Below are positions 1 to 6,813 of a DNA stretch of 12,717 bases, piece by piece (positions within the stretch are counted from its first letter, which is position 1; each line of letters opens with the position of its first letter). The stretch comes from Pseudomonadales bacterium. GTDB lineage: Bacteria; Pseudomonadota; Gammaproteobacteria; Pseudomonadales; Azotimanducaceae. The position numbers and the translations under genes are program-made. Location: assembly GCA_022448765.1 (NCBI GenBank), contig JAKUTI010000054.1, positions 1 through 12,717 on the forward strand, read 5' to 3'. The notes under the pieces are model-generated. The model saw only the letters and a list, made by a program, of their open reading frames with translations, had not been told where the DNA came from and made no database searches.

Positions 1-249
1 GCGCTTGAATACGGGCCAAGGGGGGTTCGGGTAAACGCGATCTGTCCTGGTCTTATCCGGACAGATTTTGCCAAGGCGCTCTGGGACAACCCCGAAGCGA
101 AACGGAACGCAGAAACCACAACGCCAATGCGTAGACTGGGTGAGTCAGACGACTTTAAAGGAATCGCAGTATTTCTTGCCTCGGACGCGAGCGAGTACAT
201 GACCGGCCAGGCGATCGCTGTCTGTGGCGGTACTCACATGTGGCGATAA
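1..249 (+). CDS. SDR family oxidoreductase, DHRS4-like (3' part only)
   Basis: This is the last 82 residues of an NAD(P)-dependent short-chain dehydrogenase; the Rossmann half and the catalytic Tyr-Lys lie upstream of the window. What is visible is typical of the C-terminal third of a classical SDR: a GVRVNAICPGLIRTDF stretch (beta-6 and the PG motif after the active site), a TPMRRLGE segment, and the ending FLASDASEYMTGQAIAVCGGT, where these enzymes close the dinucleotide fold. The LW pair after the PG motif and the RRLGE/GGT ending resemble DHRS4-type carbonyl/retinol reductases, but the substrate cannot be told from this fragment. Frame 1 is open from base 1 to a TAA at 247-249. Only 26 bases separate it from polB on the same strand, so co-transcription is possible. 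Confidence 0.92.
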   Translation, partial: ALEYGPRGVRVNAICPGLIRTDFAKALWDNPEAKRNAETTTPMRRLGESDDFKGIAVFLASDASEYMTGQAIAVCGGTHMWR

Positions 250-275
250 CGTTTCGGGGTAAGTTCGTACGATGA

Positions 276-2651
276 TTGGTCCGCGACCAGCCAACGCTGG
301 GGCTCTTCGAACATCCTGAACCTGTGCGTGCTGAAGGATTCATTCTCCAAGCTAGTTACCGGGTGGAAAATCGGGTTCCGGTGGTTCACCTGTACGGGAA
401 ACTTACAAACGGCGATTCGTTTCTCGTTCGCGATCGCCGGGAGCGACCGCGTTTTTATGTTGATCGGGAGAATGTAGACAAAGCGCGGTCCGCGGGTGCA
501 ACCGCCGTGCGCGCGTCCGATTCGGTATCGTTTAGCGGCCGGCCGCTGGCGCGCGTCGAAGCGGAACTTCCAACGGATGTCCCCAAACTACGTGATCGAT
601 TGCATGCCGCGGAGGTTGCCACCTACGAATCCGACGTTCGTTTCGCGGTTCGGTATTTGATCGATCGAAATGTCCGCGGTGGCTGCGTTATTGAGGGCAC
701 GGGGAAACCTTCGGATGAGGTGGGAATTGACTGGGTATTCAATGACCCTCGGGTCGAACCGGCATCGGTTGCGTTTTCGCCCAAACTACTATCATTTGAC
801 ATTGAAACGGATCCCGAAGCCTCGCGGCTGTTGGCTATCTCAATGTTCGGAGACTCTCTCGACGAAGTCTATATCGTTGTCCGCGACGGTGTTACGAGCA
901 TGCCGGAAAACGCCATCGGCTTCCCTTCAGAGGTGGCTGTTCTCGATGCGTTCATTGAGAAAGTTCGAGATTTTGATCCTGACGTTTTGACGGGCTGGAA
1001 CGTCGTTGGCTTTGACCTGCGGGTCTTGGATAGGGTTGCACGTCGACACGGTCGCTCCTTTGAGATAGGTCGAGGCGGTGGCGTTCTGCGATTGCGACTC
1101 GCGGAGGGACGTTTCGGTAACGACCAGGCAACCATACCGGGGCGGCTGGTGCTCGACGGCATTGAGCTGCTCCGGGGCGCGTACGTGAAGATGGACGACT
1201 ATTCCTTAGATGCCGTTGGCCGTGCTGTGCTTGGCGAAGGTAAGGTGCTTGAAGGCGACGTCGGCGATCGCGCCGCAGAAATTCTTGATCGGTATCACCA
1301 CGACTTGGTTGGTTTTGCGGCGTACGCTCGGGCCGATGCGCGGTTGGTGTACCAGATTCTTGAGAAACTCGATCTCATCAATCTCAGTGTGGCGCGCAGT
1401 AGACTAACTGGGATGCCGCTGGATAGGGTCGCCGCGAGCATCGCGTCATTCGATTTTGTTTACCTTGCAGCGTTAGCTCAAAAACACATCCACGCCCCCA
1501 CGGCAAGGCCGCTGAACTCGGCGGGTTCATCGACGCAAGGCGGCGGGCATGTTTTGGAACCTGTCACGGGCATGCATGAAAACGTTTGGGTTCTCGACTA
1601 CAAGAGTCTCTACCCCTGCCTCATGCGCACCTTCAATATCGATCCGCTCAACTACGTGGTGTCGGGGGCGGAACATCGCGACGATATTCGCACGCCGACG
1701 GGTGCGGCTTTTCGTCGTGGCGATGCCATTCTTCCGAACATCCTTGACGAACTTTTTCGAACCCGTGAGCGGGCAAAGCTGGACTCGGACGAGGTCGCTT
1801 CGCAAGCCATCAAGATCCTTATGAATTCTTTCTATGGGGTCCTTGGCACGTCGGGATGTCGGTTCCACAATCCGGACATTGCTAACAGCATCACCGGGCT
1901 TGGTCGGCACTTCCTGCTTTGGTCAAAGGCGTGGTTCGAGAATGCCGGTTTCCGGGTCGTCTACGGCGACACGGATAGCGTGTTCGTTAGTTCTGGCATT
2001 GACGATTCGCGGGCGGCCTTGGACGAAGGCAATAAACTAACGGCGTTGATTAACGCTGATTTGGCGCTTTATGTGAGAGACACATGGCATGTAGAAAGCC
2101 GGCTCGAGTTGGAGTTCGAAAAGCTATATCGGCGCTTATTTTTACCCTCGATTCGTCACGGGTCGGTCGGGGCGCGTAAACGCTACGCTGGAGTTGTCGA
2201 CGGGGAAAACGTCGTGGAATTTGTGGGCATGGAGGTTGTGCGTCGGGATTGGACCGAGTTGGCCAAGAACGTGCAGCGTGAACTCTATCTGCGGCTATTT
2301 GCGGATGGTCCTGTTCTCAAATTCTTGCACGATTACGTGAAAGACCTTCGCTCTGGTGAGCTGGATGATCATTTGGTGTATCGGAAGGGGTTGCGGAAGG
2401 CGCTGCACGAATACACGGCAACGACTCCGCCTCATGTTGTTGCGGCTCGGAAAGCAAAAAATCCGGGTCGGGTCGTCGCGTACGTCATGACGACGGCGGG
2501 TCCTGAGCCGTTGGATAACGTCCAACACGAGTTGGACCGAGAGCATTATGTGCAGCGCCAAGTCCGACCGGTAGCCGAGCCAGTCCTAGAGGCGATGGGG
2601 CTGGAGTTTGATCGCGCCATCGGCGATGACCGACAGCTAGGGCTGTTCTAA
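276..2651 (+). CDS. polB: DNA polymerase II (family B, proofreading)
   Basis: Family B DNA polymerase of about 791 residues (E. coli Pol II has 783), acting in replication restart and lesion bypass on the sliding clamp. The exonuclease domain has D175/E177 (FDIETD), N242-x3-F-D247 and Y350-x3-D354. The polymerase domain has motif A D441YKSLYP, motif B K513-x3-N517SFYG, motif C Y563GDTDS568 and KRYAG at 635-639. All catalytic aspartates are present, so it should be active in both synthesis and proofreading. It ends in QLGLF (787-791), the beta-clamp-binding tail also seen in E. coli PolB. The start is uncertain. TTG at 276 follows an in-frame TGA at 273-275 and has no good ribosome binding site. 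GTG at 324 would give MRAEGFIL, aligning well with the E. coli N-terminus MAQAGFIL. No LexA-like box is visible upstream. Confidence 0.96.
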   Translation: MVRDQPTLGLFEHPEPVRAEGFILQASYRVENRVPVVHLYGKLTNGDSFLVRDRRERPRFYVDRENVDKARSAGATAVRASDSVSFSGRPLARVEAELPTDVPKLRDRLHAAEVATYESDVRFAVRYLIDRNVRGGCVIEGTGKPSDEVGIDWVFNDPRVEPASVAFSPKLLSFDIETDPEASRLLAISMFGDSLDEVYIVVRDGVTSMPENAIGFPSEVAVLDAFIEKVRDFDPDVLTGWNVVGFDLRVLDRVARRHGRSFEIGRGGGVLRLRLAEGRFGNDQATIPGRLVLDGIELLRGAYVKMDDYSLDAVGRAVLGEGKVLEGDVGDRAAEILDRYHHDLVGFAAYARADARLVYQILEKLDLINLSVARSRLTGMPLDRVAASIASFDFVYLAALAQKHIHAPTARPLNSAGSSTQGGGHVLEPVTGMHENVWVLDYKSLYPCLMRTFNIDPLNYVVSGAEHRDDIRTPTGAAFRRGDAILPNILDELFRTRERAKLDSDEVASQAIKILMNSFYGVLGTSGCRFHNPDIANSITGLGRHFLLWSKAWFENAGFRVVYGDTDSVFVSSGIDDSRAALDEGNKLTALINADLALYVRDTWHVESRLELEFEKLYRRLFLPSIRHGSVGARKRYAGVVDGENVVEFVGMEVVRRDWTELAKNVQRELYLRLFADGPVLKFLHDYVKDLRSGELDDHLVYRKGLRKALHEYTATTPPHVVAARKAKNPGRVVAYVMTTAGPEPLDNVQHELDREHYVQRQVRPVAEPVLEAMGLEFDRAIGDDRQLGLF

Positions 2652-2665
2652 CCGATCTCGAGTCC

Positions 2666-2691
2666 TCGGCCGACCACGACCGACGGGCCGA
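2666..2691. terminator. weak hairpin between convergent polB and amidase genes
   Basis: TCGGCC at 2666-2671 pairs with GGCCGA at 2686-2691 around a 14-base loop, 15 bases after the polB stop. It is followed by ATTTGT rather than a true U-run. It may help end the polB transcript, but the six-pair stem and poor T-tract make this tentative. Confidence 0.3.
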
Positions 2692-2748
2692 TTTGTAATG
2701 ACATCAAAATAACGGGTTACGTCTGTCGTGCAGTTCCTCCCAGCTTCA

Positions 2749-4158
2749 TCATTCAACCTTGGCGGTGAGTGGCCATGGCATGCCTGCTTCAAGCTGGGTT
2801 GCGAGTTGCAATAACGTGGCTTCATCGCCGTATCGGGCTGCCAATTGGACTCCTATCGGAAGGCCTTCGGCCGTCCTGTGAAGGGGTAGCGAGATGGCGG
2901 GTTGACCGGTGGCATTGTAGAGGTTCGTGAATCCCCAATAAGCGCCAAATCGCGATCCGTAGATGTCTGGGTCATCGTTCGGGTCAAGCCACCCCGTTTT
3001 AACGGGCGGGCAGACCAGTGTCGGACTAAGGATCACGTCCCAATCGTCCATGAAAGCTGCCATTTCGCGGCTCAATCGATGCATGCGTTGTATCCCTTTG
3101 ACGTACTGGGTTGCCGATAGTTGCCGCCCTATTTCCACGCTTCGAAGCGTATTCTGCTCAACGTAGTCGAGCGAAGGCTCGGCGCCGAGGCTCTCGCACC
3201 GCGTTAGGATCGTATGGGCCACATTGGCGAGTATCACGGAGCTCACCGCGAATCCCCATTCTTCGTGATCCAGAGGCAATGCCTGTTCGTCGACTGCATG
3301 ACCCATCTGGGTAAGCATGGATGCAACCCGTTGAACAGCACCGAGGCACTCTGGGTGGGTGGGTTGTCCTGTAAATGCACGACAATCAACGGCAACGCGG
3401 AGCGGCCCGAGGTGATCGTTTGCGCGAGATAAGAACGAACTGGCATCACTGGGGCCCTGGTAAGGGTCCCCTGGCATAGGGCCAGCGATCACGTCGAGCA
3501 GCGCAGCGCTATCACGAACGGTTCGTGAGACCACGTGGCCGGTCGACATACCACCCCATCCTTCGCCAACGTCGGGACCCAGCGGCGTCCGCCCTCGACT
3601 TGGTTTTAGCCCCACGAGGCCGCAGCAAGAGGCGGGAATCCGAATGGAACCGCCGCCGTCGGTCGCGTGGGCTACCGGTACGATACCGGCGGCGACAGAA
3701 GCTGCAGCACCCCCGCTGGAGCCCCCCGGTGTGTGGTCGATATTCCATGGATTTCGACACACACCCAAAGCCACGGACTCTGTGGTTGCCGCGAGCCCAA
3801 CTTCTGGTGTGTTTGTTTTTCCCATGATGTTCAAACCAGCGTTCTTAAAACGCGTAACGACGTGTCCGTCGTGCTCCGGCACATAATCCTGAAAAAGCCG
3901 ACTACCCATGCTGGTGGGAACACCGGCGACATGGTTCAGGTCTTTAATCAAAAAAGGGATCCCCTGGAGAGGCCCTTGGGGAAGATGGTCGACATTTTCC
4001 CTGGCCACGTCATAAATGGGTGTAACGATTGCGTTGATTGTGGGGTTGATGGATTCGGCACGATCGATCGCGGCATTGATCAATTCGTTAGGCGTTGTTT
4101 CGCCCTTTTTCACGAGCTCGGCCAGCGCCACAGCGTCGTATTGTTCGTAGTCGTTCAT
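2749..4158 (-). CDS. amidase signature family hydrolase (6-aminohexanoate cyclic-dimer hydrolase type)
   Basis: A 469-residue amidase-signature enzyme hydrolysing C-N amide bonds through a Ser-cisSer-Lys triad. The triad is visible: K72 in PFLIKDLNHVAG, S147 in TPGGSSGGAAAS and S171 in ATDGGGSIRIPAS; the 24-residue Ser-Ser spacing matches characterised members such as FAAH. The DGGGSIR form (more often D-T-G-G-S in GatA-like enzymes) and the LGPDVGEGWGGMSTGHVVSRTVRDSA block are, from memory, typical of NylA-like amidases, but the natural substrate is unknown. No signal peptide is seen, so it is cytoplasmic. The start chosen is ATG at 4158, which has AGGAG 11 bases upstream and puts the catalytic lysine at 72. 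Paired ATGs at 4200/4197 are in frame but lack a ribosome binding site. It converges on polB. It lacks GatB/GatC neighbours and is not the tRNA amidotransferase. Confidence 0.93.
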   Translation of the reverse strand: MNDYEQYDAVALAELVKKGETTPNELINAAIDRAESINPTINAIVTPIYDVARENVDHLPQGPLQGIPFLIKDLNHVAGVPTSMGSRLFQDYVPEHDGHVVTRFKNAGLNIMGKTNTPEVGLAATTESVALGVCRNPWNIDHTPGGSSGGAAASVAAGIVPVAHATDGGGSIRIPASCCGLVGLKPSRGRTPLGPDVGEGWGGMSTGHVVSRTVRDSAALLDVIAGPMPGDPYQGPSDASSFLSRANDHLGPLRVAVDCRAFTGQPTHPECLGAVQRVASMLTQMGHAVDEQALPLDHEEWGFAVSSVILANVAHTILTRCESLGAEPSLDYVEQNTLRSVEIGRQLSATQYVKGIQRMHRLSREMAAFMDDWDVILSPTLVCPPVKTGWLDPNDDPDIYGSRFGAYWGFTNLYNATGQPAISLPLHRTAEGLPIGVQLAARYGDEATLLQLATQLEAGMPWPLTAKVE

Positions 4159-4491
4159 TGATTTGGATTCTCCTGTCTGAGCGCTCACGCCGTCCATCAC
4201 GCCGTGCGGATTGGCGTTAATGTAGGGGCAGTCCGTGGATTGACCATGAACTCAATATCGGTGCGATACAACCGTGCAATAAGCCCAGGGGGCGTTGAGC
4301 AATTCGATCGATAACCGGTGAGAAGCCATGGTTTTGAGCAAAAGAACCCGGTTTGGCGTGAGCACCAGATGGCTCTCAATGCATATTGGGACTTTTTGCG
4401 CCGTTCTACGGAAGCGATACCGGGGTATTCTTGGGGACTAATGTTTTTGTAGGTCGTCTATCACACGCTAATGAAAAATGGGGGCCACGCT
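4159..4491. other. 333-base stretch without a recognisable gene, between divergent amidase and aldo/keto reductase
   Basis: This divergent intergenic region must hold the amidase promoter (minus strand) and the aldo/keto reductase promoter (plus strand), but no convincing -35/-10 pair was found for either. Short open frames exist, for example 4197-4379 on the minus strand (60 residues, no family resemblance or ribosome binding site). They read as chance. The reductase ribosome binding site, GGGGG at 4480-4484, lies at the right edge. Confidence 0.5.
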
Positions 4492-5499
4492 ATGGGTATA
4501 AAAACGAGGACACTCGGGACGTCGGGAGTTGCCGTAACGACGCTTGGTTTTGGCGGAGCCACGTTGGGCGGCGTGGGCGATCGCGTGTCGGAGACCGAAG
4601 CGGATGACGTTGTTGATTCCGCGTTTGCTGCGGGCATTCGATATTTTGATACCGCTCCTTTATACGGTCATGGCCTATCCGAAAAACGGTTGGGTCGGAC
4701 ACTGGCTGCGTTGCCTAGAGACGAATTTGTCCTGTCGACTAAAGTCGGGCGATTGCTCGTTTCCGAGGACGAGGGACAACGATACGCGGGCATGCGTGAC
4801 AATGAACCGTTTGGTATTCGTTATGACTACTCGTATGACGCCGTTAGGCAGTCGATTGAAGCCAGCTTGGAGCGGCTTGGTCTGGACCGCATCGATGTGC
4901 TTCTCTGCCACGACATTGATGTCTGGACACACGGCGATGAACAGCCGGGCATTTTTGACGTTGCAGTTAATGGGGCTCTACCGGCCCTGCGGGACTTGCG
5001 GGAGCAGGGGGTGATTCGAGCCATAGGGCTCGGGGTGAACGAATGGGAAGTATGCGTCCGCGTGTTGGATACGATGGATGTCGACTGCTTTCTATTGGCG
5101 GGACGGTTTACGCTACTTGAGCAAACACCGCTAGATGAAATGCTGCCCCGGTGTATCGCCGACGAGGTCTCAGTGATCATTGGTGGGCCGTATAACTCCG
5201 GTCTTTTGGCCAATGCCGAGCGGCGTCGAGCGACCTATGACTACAAACCCGCGCCCGACCATCTATGGGAGAAAGCGCAGAAGATTCGGGAGGTTTGTTC
5301 GGGTCACAGCGTTGATATGCGAGCTGCTGCTCTGCAGTATCCGCTGCGCCATCCCGCCGTTGCAGCGGTGATTCCTGGGATGTGGTCGGAGGAGGAAGTC
5401 CAGACCAACTTACGATTGATGAGCGTCGACATTCCATCGGCGTTGTGGACTGAGCTCGATGACGCCGGACTTGTTCGCGGCTTGAGCGATACCGGGTGA
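4492..5499 (+). CDS. aldo/keto reductase, D-threo-aldose 1-dehydrogenase-like
   Basis: A 335-residue NAD(P)-dependent TIM-barrel oxidoreductase of the aldo/keto reductase superfamily, probably interconverting an aldose or small aldehyde with its lactone or alcohol. The catalytic tetrad is complete: D53 (RYFDTAP), Y58 (LYGHG), K84 (STKVGR) and H140 (LLCHDID). The long insert with RLLVSEDEGQR and FGIRYDYSYDAV, and HDIDVWTHG after the catalytic His, resemble the L-fucose/D-threo-aldose 1-dehydrogenase and pyridoxal 4-dehydrogenase group; this assignment is from pattern memory. The start chosen is ATG 4492, with GGGGG at 4480-4484 seven bases upstream. The in-frame ATG at 4471 has no ribosome binding site and would add an unconserved heptapeptide. 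The barrel continues to IPGMWSEEEVQTNL, the usual cofactor-side C-terminal helix. No signal peptide is seen. It appears to be a single-gene unit, since a terminator follows at once. Confidence 0.92.
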   Translation: MGIKTRTLGTSGVAVTTLGFGGATLGGVGDRVSETEADDVVDSAFAAGIRYFDTAPLYGHGLSEKRLGRTLAALPRDEFVLSTKVGRLLVSEDEGQRYAGMRDNEPFGIRYDYSYDAVRQSIEASLERLGLDRIDVLLCHDIDVWTHGDEQPGIFDVAVNGALPALRDLREQGVIRAIGLGVNEWEVCVRVLDTMDVDCFLLAGRFTLLEQTPLDEMLPRCIADEVSVIIGGPYNSGLLANAERRRATYDYKPAPDHLWEKAQKIREVCSGHSVDMRAAALQYPLRHPAVAAVIPGMWSEEEVQTNLRLMSVDIPSALWTELDDAGLVRGLSDTG

Positions 5500-5516
5500 T
5501 AGGTATCAGCTTTTTT
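5485..5516 (+). terminator. intrinsic terminator overlapping the aldo/keto reductase stop codon
   Basis: GATACC (5488-5493) pairs perfectly with GGTATC (5502-5507) around an 8-base loop that contains the TGA stop (5497-5499). Allowing one bulged A at 5508 extends the stem by AGC/GCT. Six T residues follow at 5511-5516. The left arm therefore also encodes the last codons of the reductase. Confidence 0.65.
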
Positions 5517-5530
5517 GCGAGTTCTTTCAA

Positions 5531-5553
5531 GATGTTGAAGAGTGAGCAACATC
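5531..5553. repeat. 7-bp inverted repeat in the cytochrome b561 leader
   Basis: GATGTTG (5531-5537) and CAACATC (5547-5553) form a perfect inverted repeat with a 9-base spacer. No T-tract follows, so it is not a terminator. It lies between the upstream terminator and the b561 start, where it could be a regulator site or a leader-RNA hairpin. Seven-base arms can also arise by chance. Confidence 0.4.
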
Positions 5554-5575
5554 GCAGCCGTAGCGAAGGTGCAGA

Positions 5576-6217
5576 TTGAGTTCAATGCGCTCTAGGGTTT
5601 GGGATCTACCGTTACGAATCTGGCACTGGCTTTTTGCGCTTGCCGTGGCGACGTGTCTGCTGACCGGCCTATCGGGCGATATCGGTTGGATGCAATGGCA
5701 TCAGCGTTCAGGCCTCTTGATTATCGGGTTGGTGGTATTTCGCCTGGGGTGGGGTATTTGGGGAGGACGCTACGCGCGCTTAACGCACTATCGGGTTTCG
5801 GTCGCTGCCATACGAGACCATTTCCTTCGACGGCTTGATCCTCGGGTTCATACGCCACCGGGTATCGCATTAGCGGTCGCACTGTTTTTTTTGGTGTTGC
5901 TACAAGCGAGCGCGGGATTATTTACGACAGACGACATATTTAATGAGGGCCCGTTAAGACGCTACGTGACCGATGCGTTCGCGGGGAACGCGACGTGGCT
6001 TCATCATCGGGTTCATTGGATGATCTCGTTATTTGTCGTGATCCACCTAACCGCCCAATTAATCTACGGGCTGTGGTTTAGAGATCCGGTGTGGTTATCC
6101 ATGGTGACAGGCCGAAAGAGGGTGGAGGCGGTTCGTGCTCGGGATCACTTTCGGCGCGCTGTTTTAACTGCGGCTGCCGCAGTTATGGTCGTATCGATCC
6201 TGGCGGTCGCGGGGTAG
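5576..6217 (+). CDS. cytochrome b561-type membrane cytochrome (Ni-Fe hydrogenase b-type family)
   Basis: A 213-residue inner-membrane di-haem b protein that would pass electrons between the quinone pool and a periplasmic partner. It opens with VWDLPLRIWHWLF, the hallmark of the b-type cytochrome family PF01292. Membrane spans are at about 17-34, 46-62, 97-115 and 149-168, with an extra hydrophobic C-terminal span at 194-213. Candidate axial ligands are H17 (IWHW), H42 (WHQRSG), H144 or H147 (LHHRVH) and H157 (VVIH). The TTG start at 5576 has GAAGG (5565-5569) six bases upstream; ATG 5585 (MRSRVWDL) is the alternative, giving a protein three residues shorter. The tail-to-tail cytochrome c' gene is the obvious redox partner. 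From memory, such b cytochromes often neighbour cytochrome c' genes, usually in the same direction. Confidence 0.9.
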   Translation: MSSMRSRVWDLPLRIWHWLFALAVATCLLTGLSGDIGWMQWHQRSGLLIIGLVVFRLGWGIWGGRYARLTHYRVSVAAIRDHFLRRLDPRVHTPPGIALAVALFFLVLLQASAGLFTTDDIFNEGPLRRYVTDAFAGNATWLHHRVHWMISLFVVIHLTAQLIYGLWFRDPVWLSMVTGRKRVEAVRARDHFRRAVLTAAAAVMVVSILAVAG

Positions 6218-6655
6218 CTATTCCTCGCGATAGGAGTCGTGACAGTCTTTGCAAGATTGTCCCAAGGCACCAATGGCGCTACCGATCATTGCTGGATCGC
6301 CGCTCGCGGCGGCGTTCTTGAATGCCTCGGCGGCTGAATGAAATTCGTCCAGTCGTTCAGCGAAATCCTTGGGCTGTTCCCAGATCGCGGGTAACGCTTC
6401 TCTCCCTTGTGATCCCTCCGGAAACAGAACCGGTGCGATGCGGGCCATGTCGGCGATGGCGTTTGCGTGAAGAGATAAATGCTCGCTGTGCGGTACTTCC
6501 TGACGCAAAATCTTGACGATGGCTTGCATGTGCGCGCCGACCGCCTCCATTGCGTAGTGCCGATAGTCGACATCGCCTTCCGAACCCGACGCACCGGTAG
6601 ACGCTAACGTGATCAATGCGAGCAACGAAACACCCTTTGAATTGAGTAGATTCAT
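6218..6655 (-). CDS. cytochrome c' (class II c-type cytochrome)
   Basis: A 145-residue periplasmic four-helix-bundle cytochrome with one covalent haem attached near the C-terminus by C135-K-D-C138-H139, the position that defines class II. The first helix, after a DVDYRHYAME start, has the family's R-x-x-x-M-x-x-x-x-x-H-M spacing. Residues 1-24 form a signal peptide (K7, then hydrophobic VSLLALITLA, likely cleavage near ASG), giving Sec export for haem attachment. Cytochromes c' bind NO or CO and can shuttle electrons; which role applies here cannot be read from the sequence. The start at 6655 has a GGGA-like element 11 bases upstream. Its TAG stop directly abuts the TAG of the converging cytochrome b gene. 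Confidence 0.92.
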   Translation of the reverse strand: MNLLNSKGVSLLALITLASTGASGSEGDVDYRHYAMEAVGAHMQAIVKILRQEVPHSEHLSLHANAIADMARIAPVLFPEGSQGREALPAIWEQPKDFAERLDEFHSAAEAFKNAAASGDPAMIGSAIGALGQSCKDCHDSYREE

Positions 6656-6688
6656 ACGTACTTAATCCCTTACCCCACGACTCGTAGT

Positions 6689-6717
6689 TGTATAGCGCAG
6701 ATCGCGGATCCGGTAAA
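6689..6717 (-). promoter_or_regulatory. candidate sigma-70 promoter for cytochrome c'
   Basis: On the minus strand TTTACC (6712-6717) and TATACA (6689-6694) are 17 bases apart, each matching the consensus at four of six positions. The -10 lies about 34 bases upstream of the start codon. It was found by eye only. Confidence 0.35.
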
Positions 6718-6813
6718 CCGTTGCTACCCCGCCCTGGGCTCTTCGCTGAGTCTAAGGACGACCTACGCTAGTACTTTAGGGGTCTGATTCGAGCCTCGTG
6801 TTAACTTGGGTCG

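Noticed and set aside
200..275. Possible LexA/SOS box upstream of polB (CTGT runs near 217-224)
   Set aside because: No CTGT-N8-ACAG arrangement is present; the CTGT motifs lack the matching right half-site, so SOS control cannot be claimed.
1527..1910. 127-residue minus-strand open frame inside polB
   Set aside because: It is antisense to the conserved polymerase motifs A and B, and its composition is what the opposite strand of those codons produces.
3667..4161. 164-residue plus-strand open frame opposite the amidase
   Set aside because: It lies wholly antisense to a well-supported amidase, has no family resemblance and no ribosome binding site. It is a shadow frame.
4197..4379. 60-residue minus-strand frame in the intergenic region upstream of the amidase
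   Set aside because: It has no ribosome binding site and no recognisable motif, and it has a Cys/Arg/Ser-rich composition typical of noncoding frames.
4413..5496. 12-base direct repeat AGCGATACCGGG at 4413-4424 and 5485-5496 flanking the aldo/keto reductase
   Set aside because: A few 12-base matches are expected by chance in a window this long. There are no transposase or target-duplication signs, so it is not treated as a mobile-element scar.
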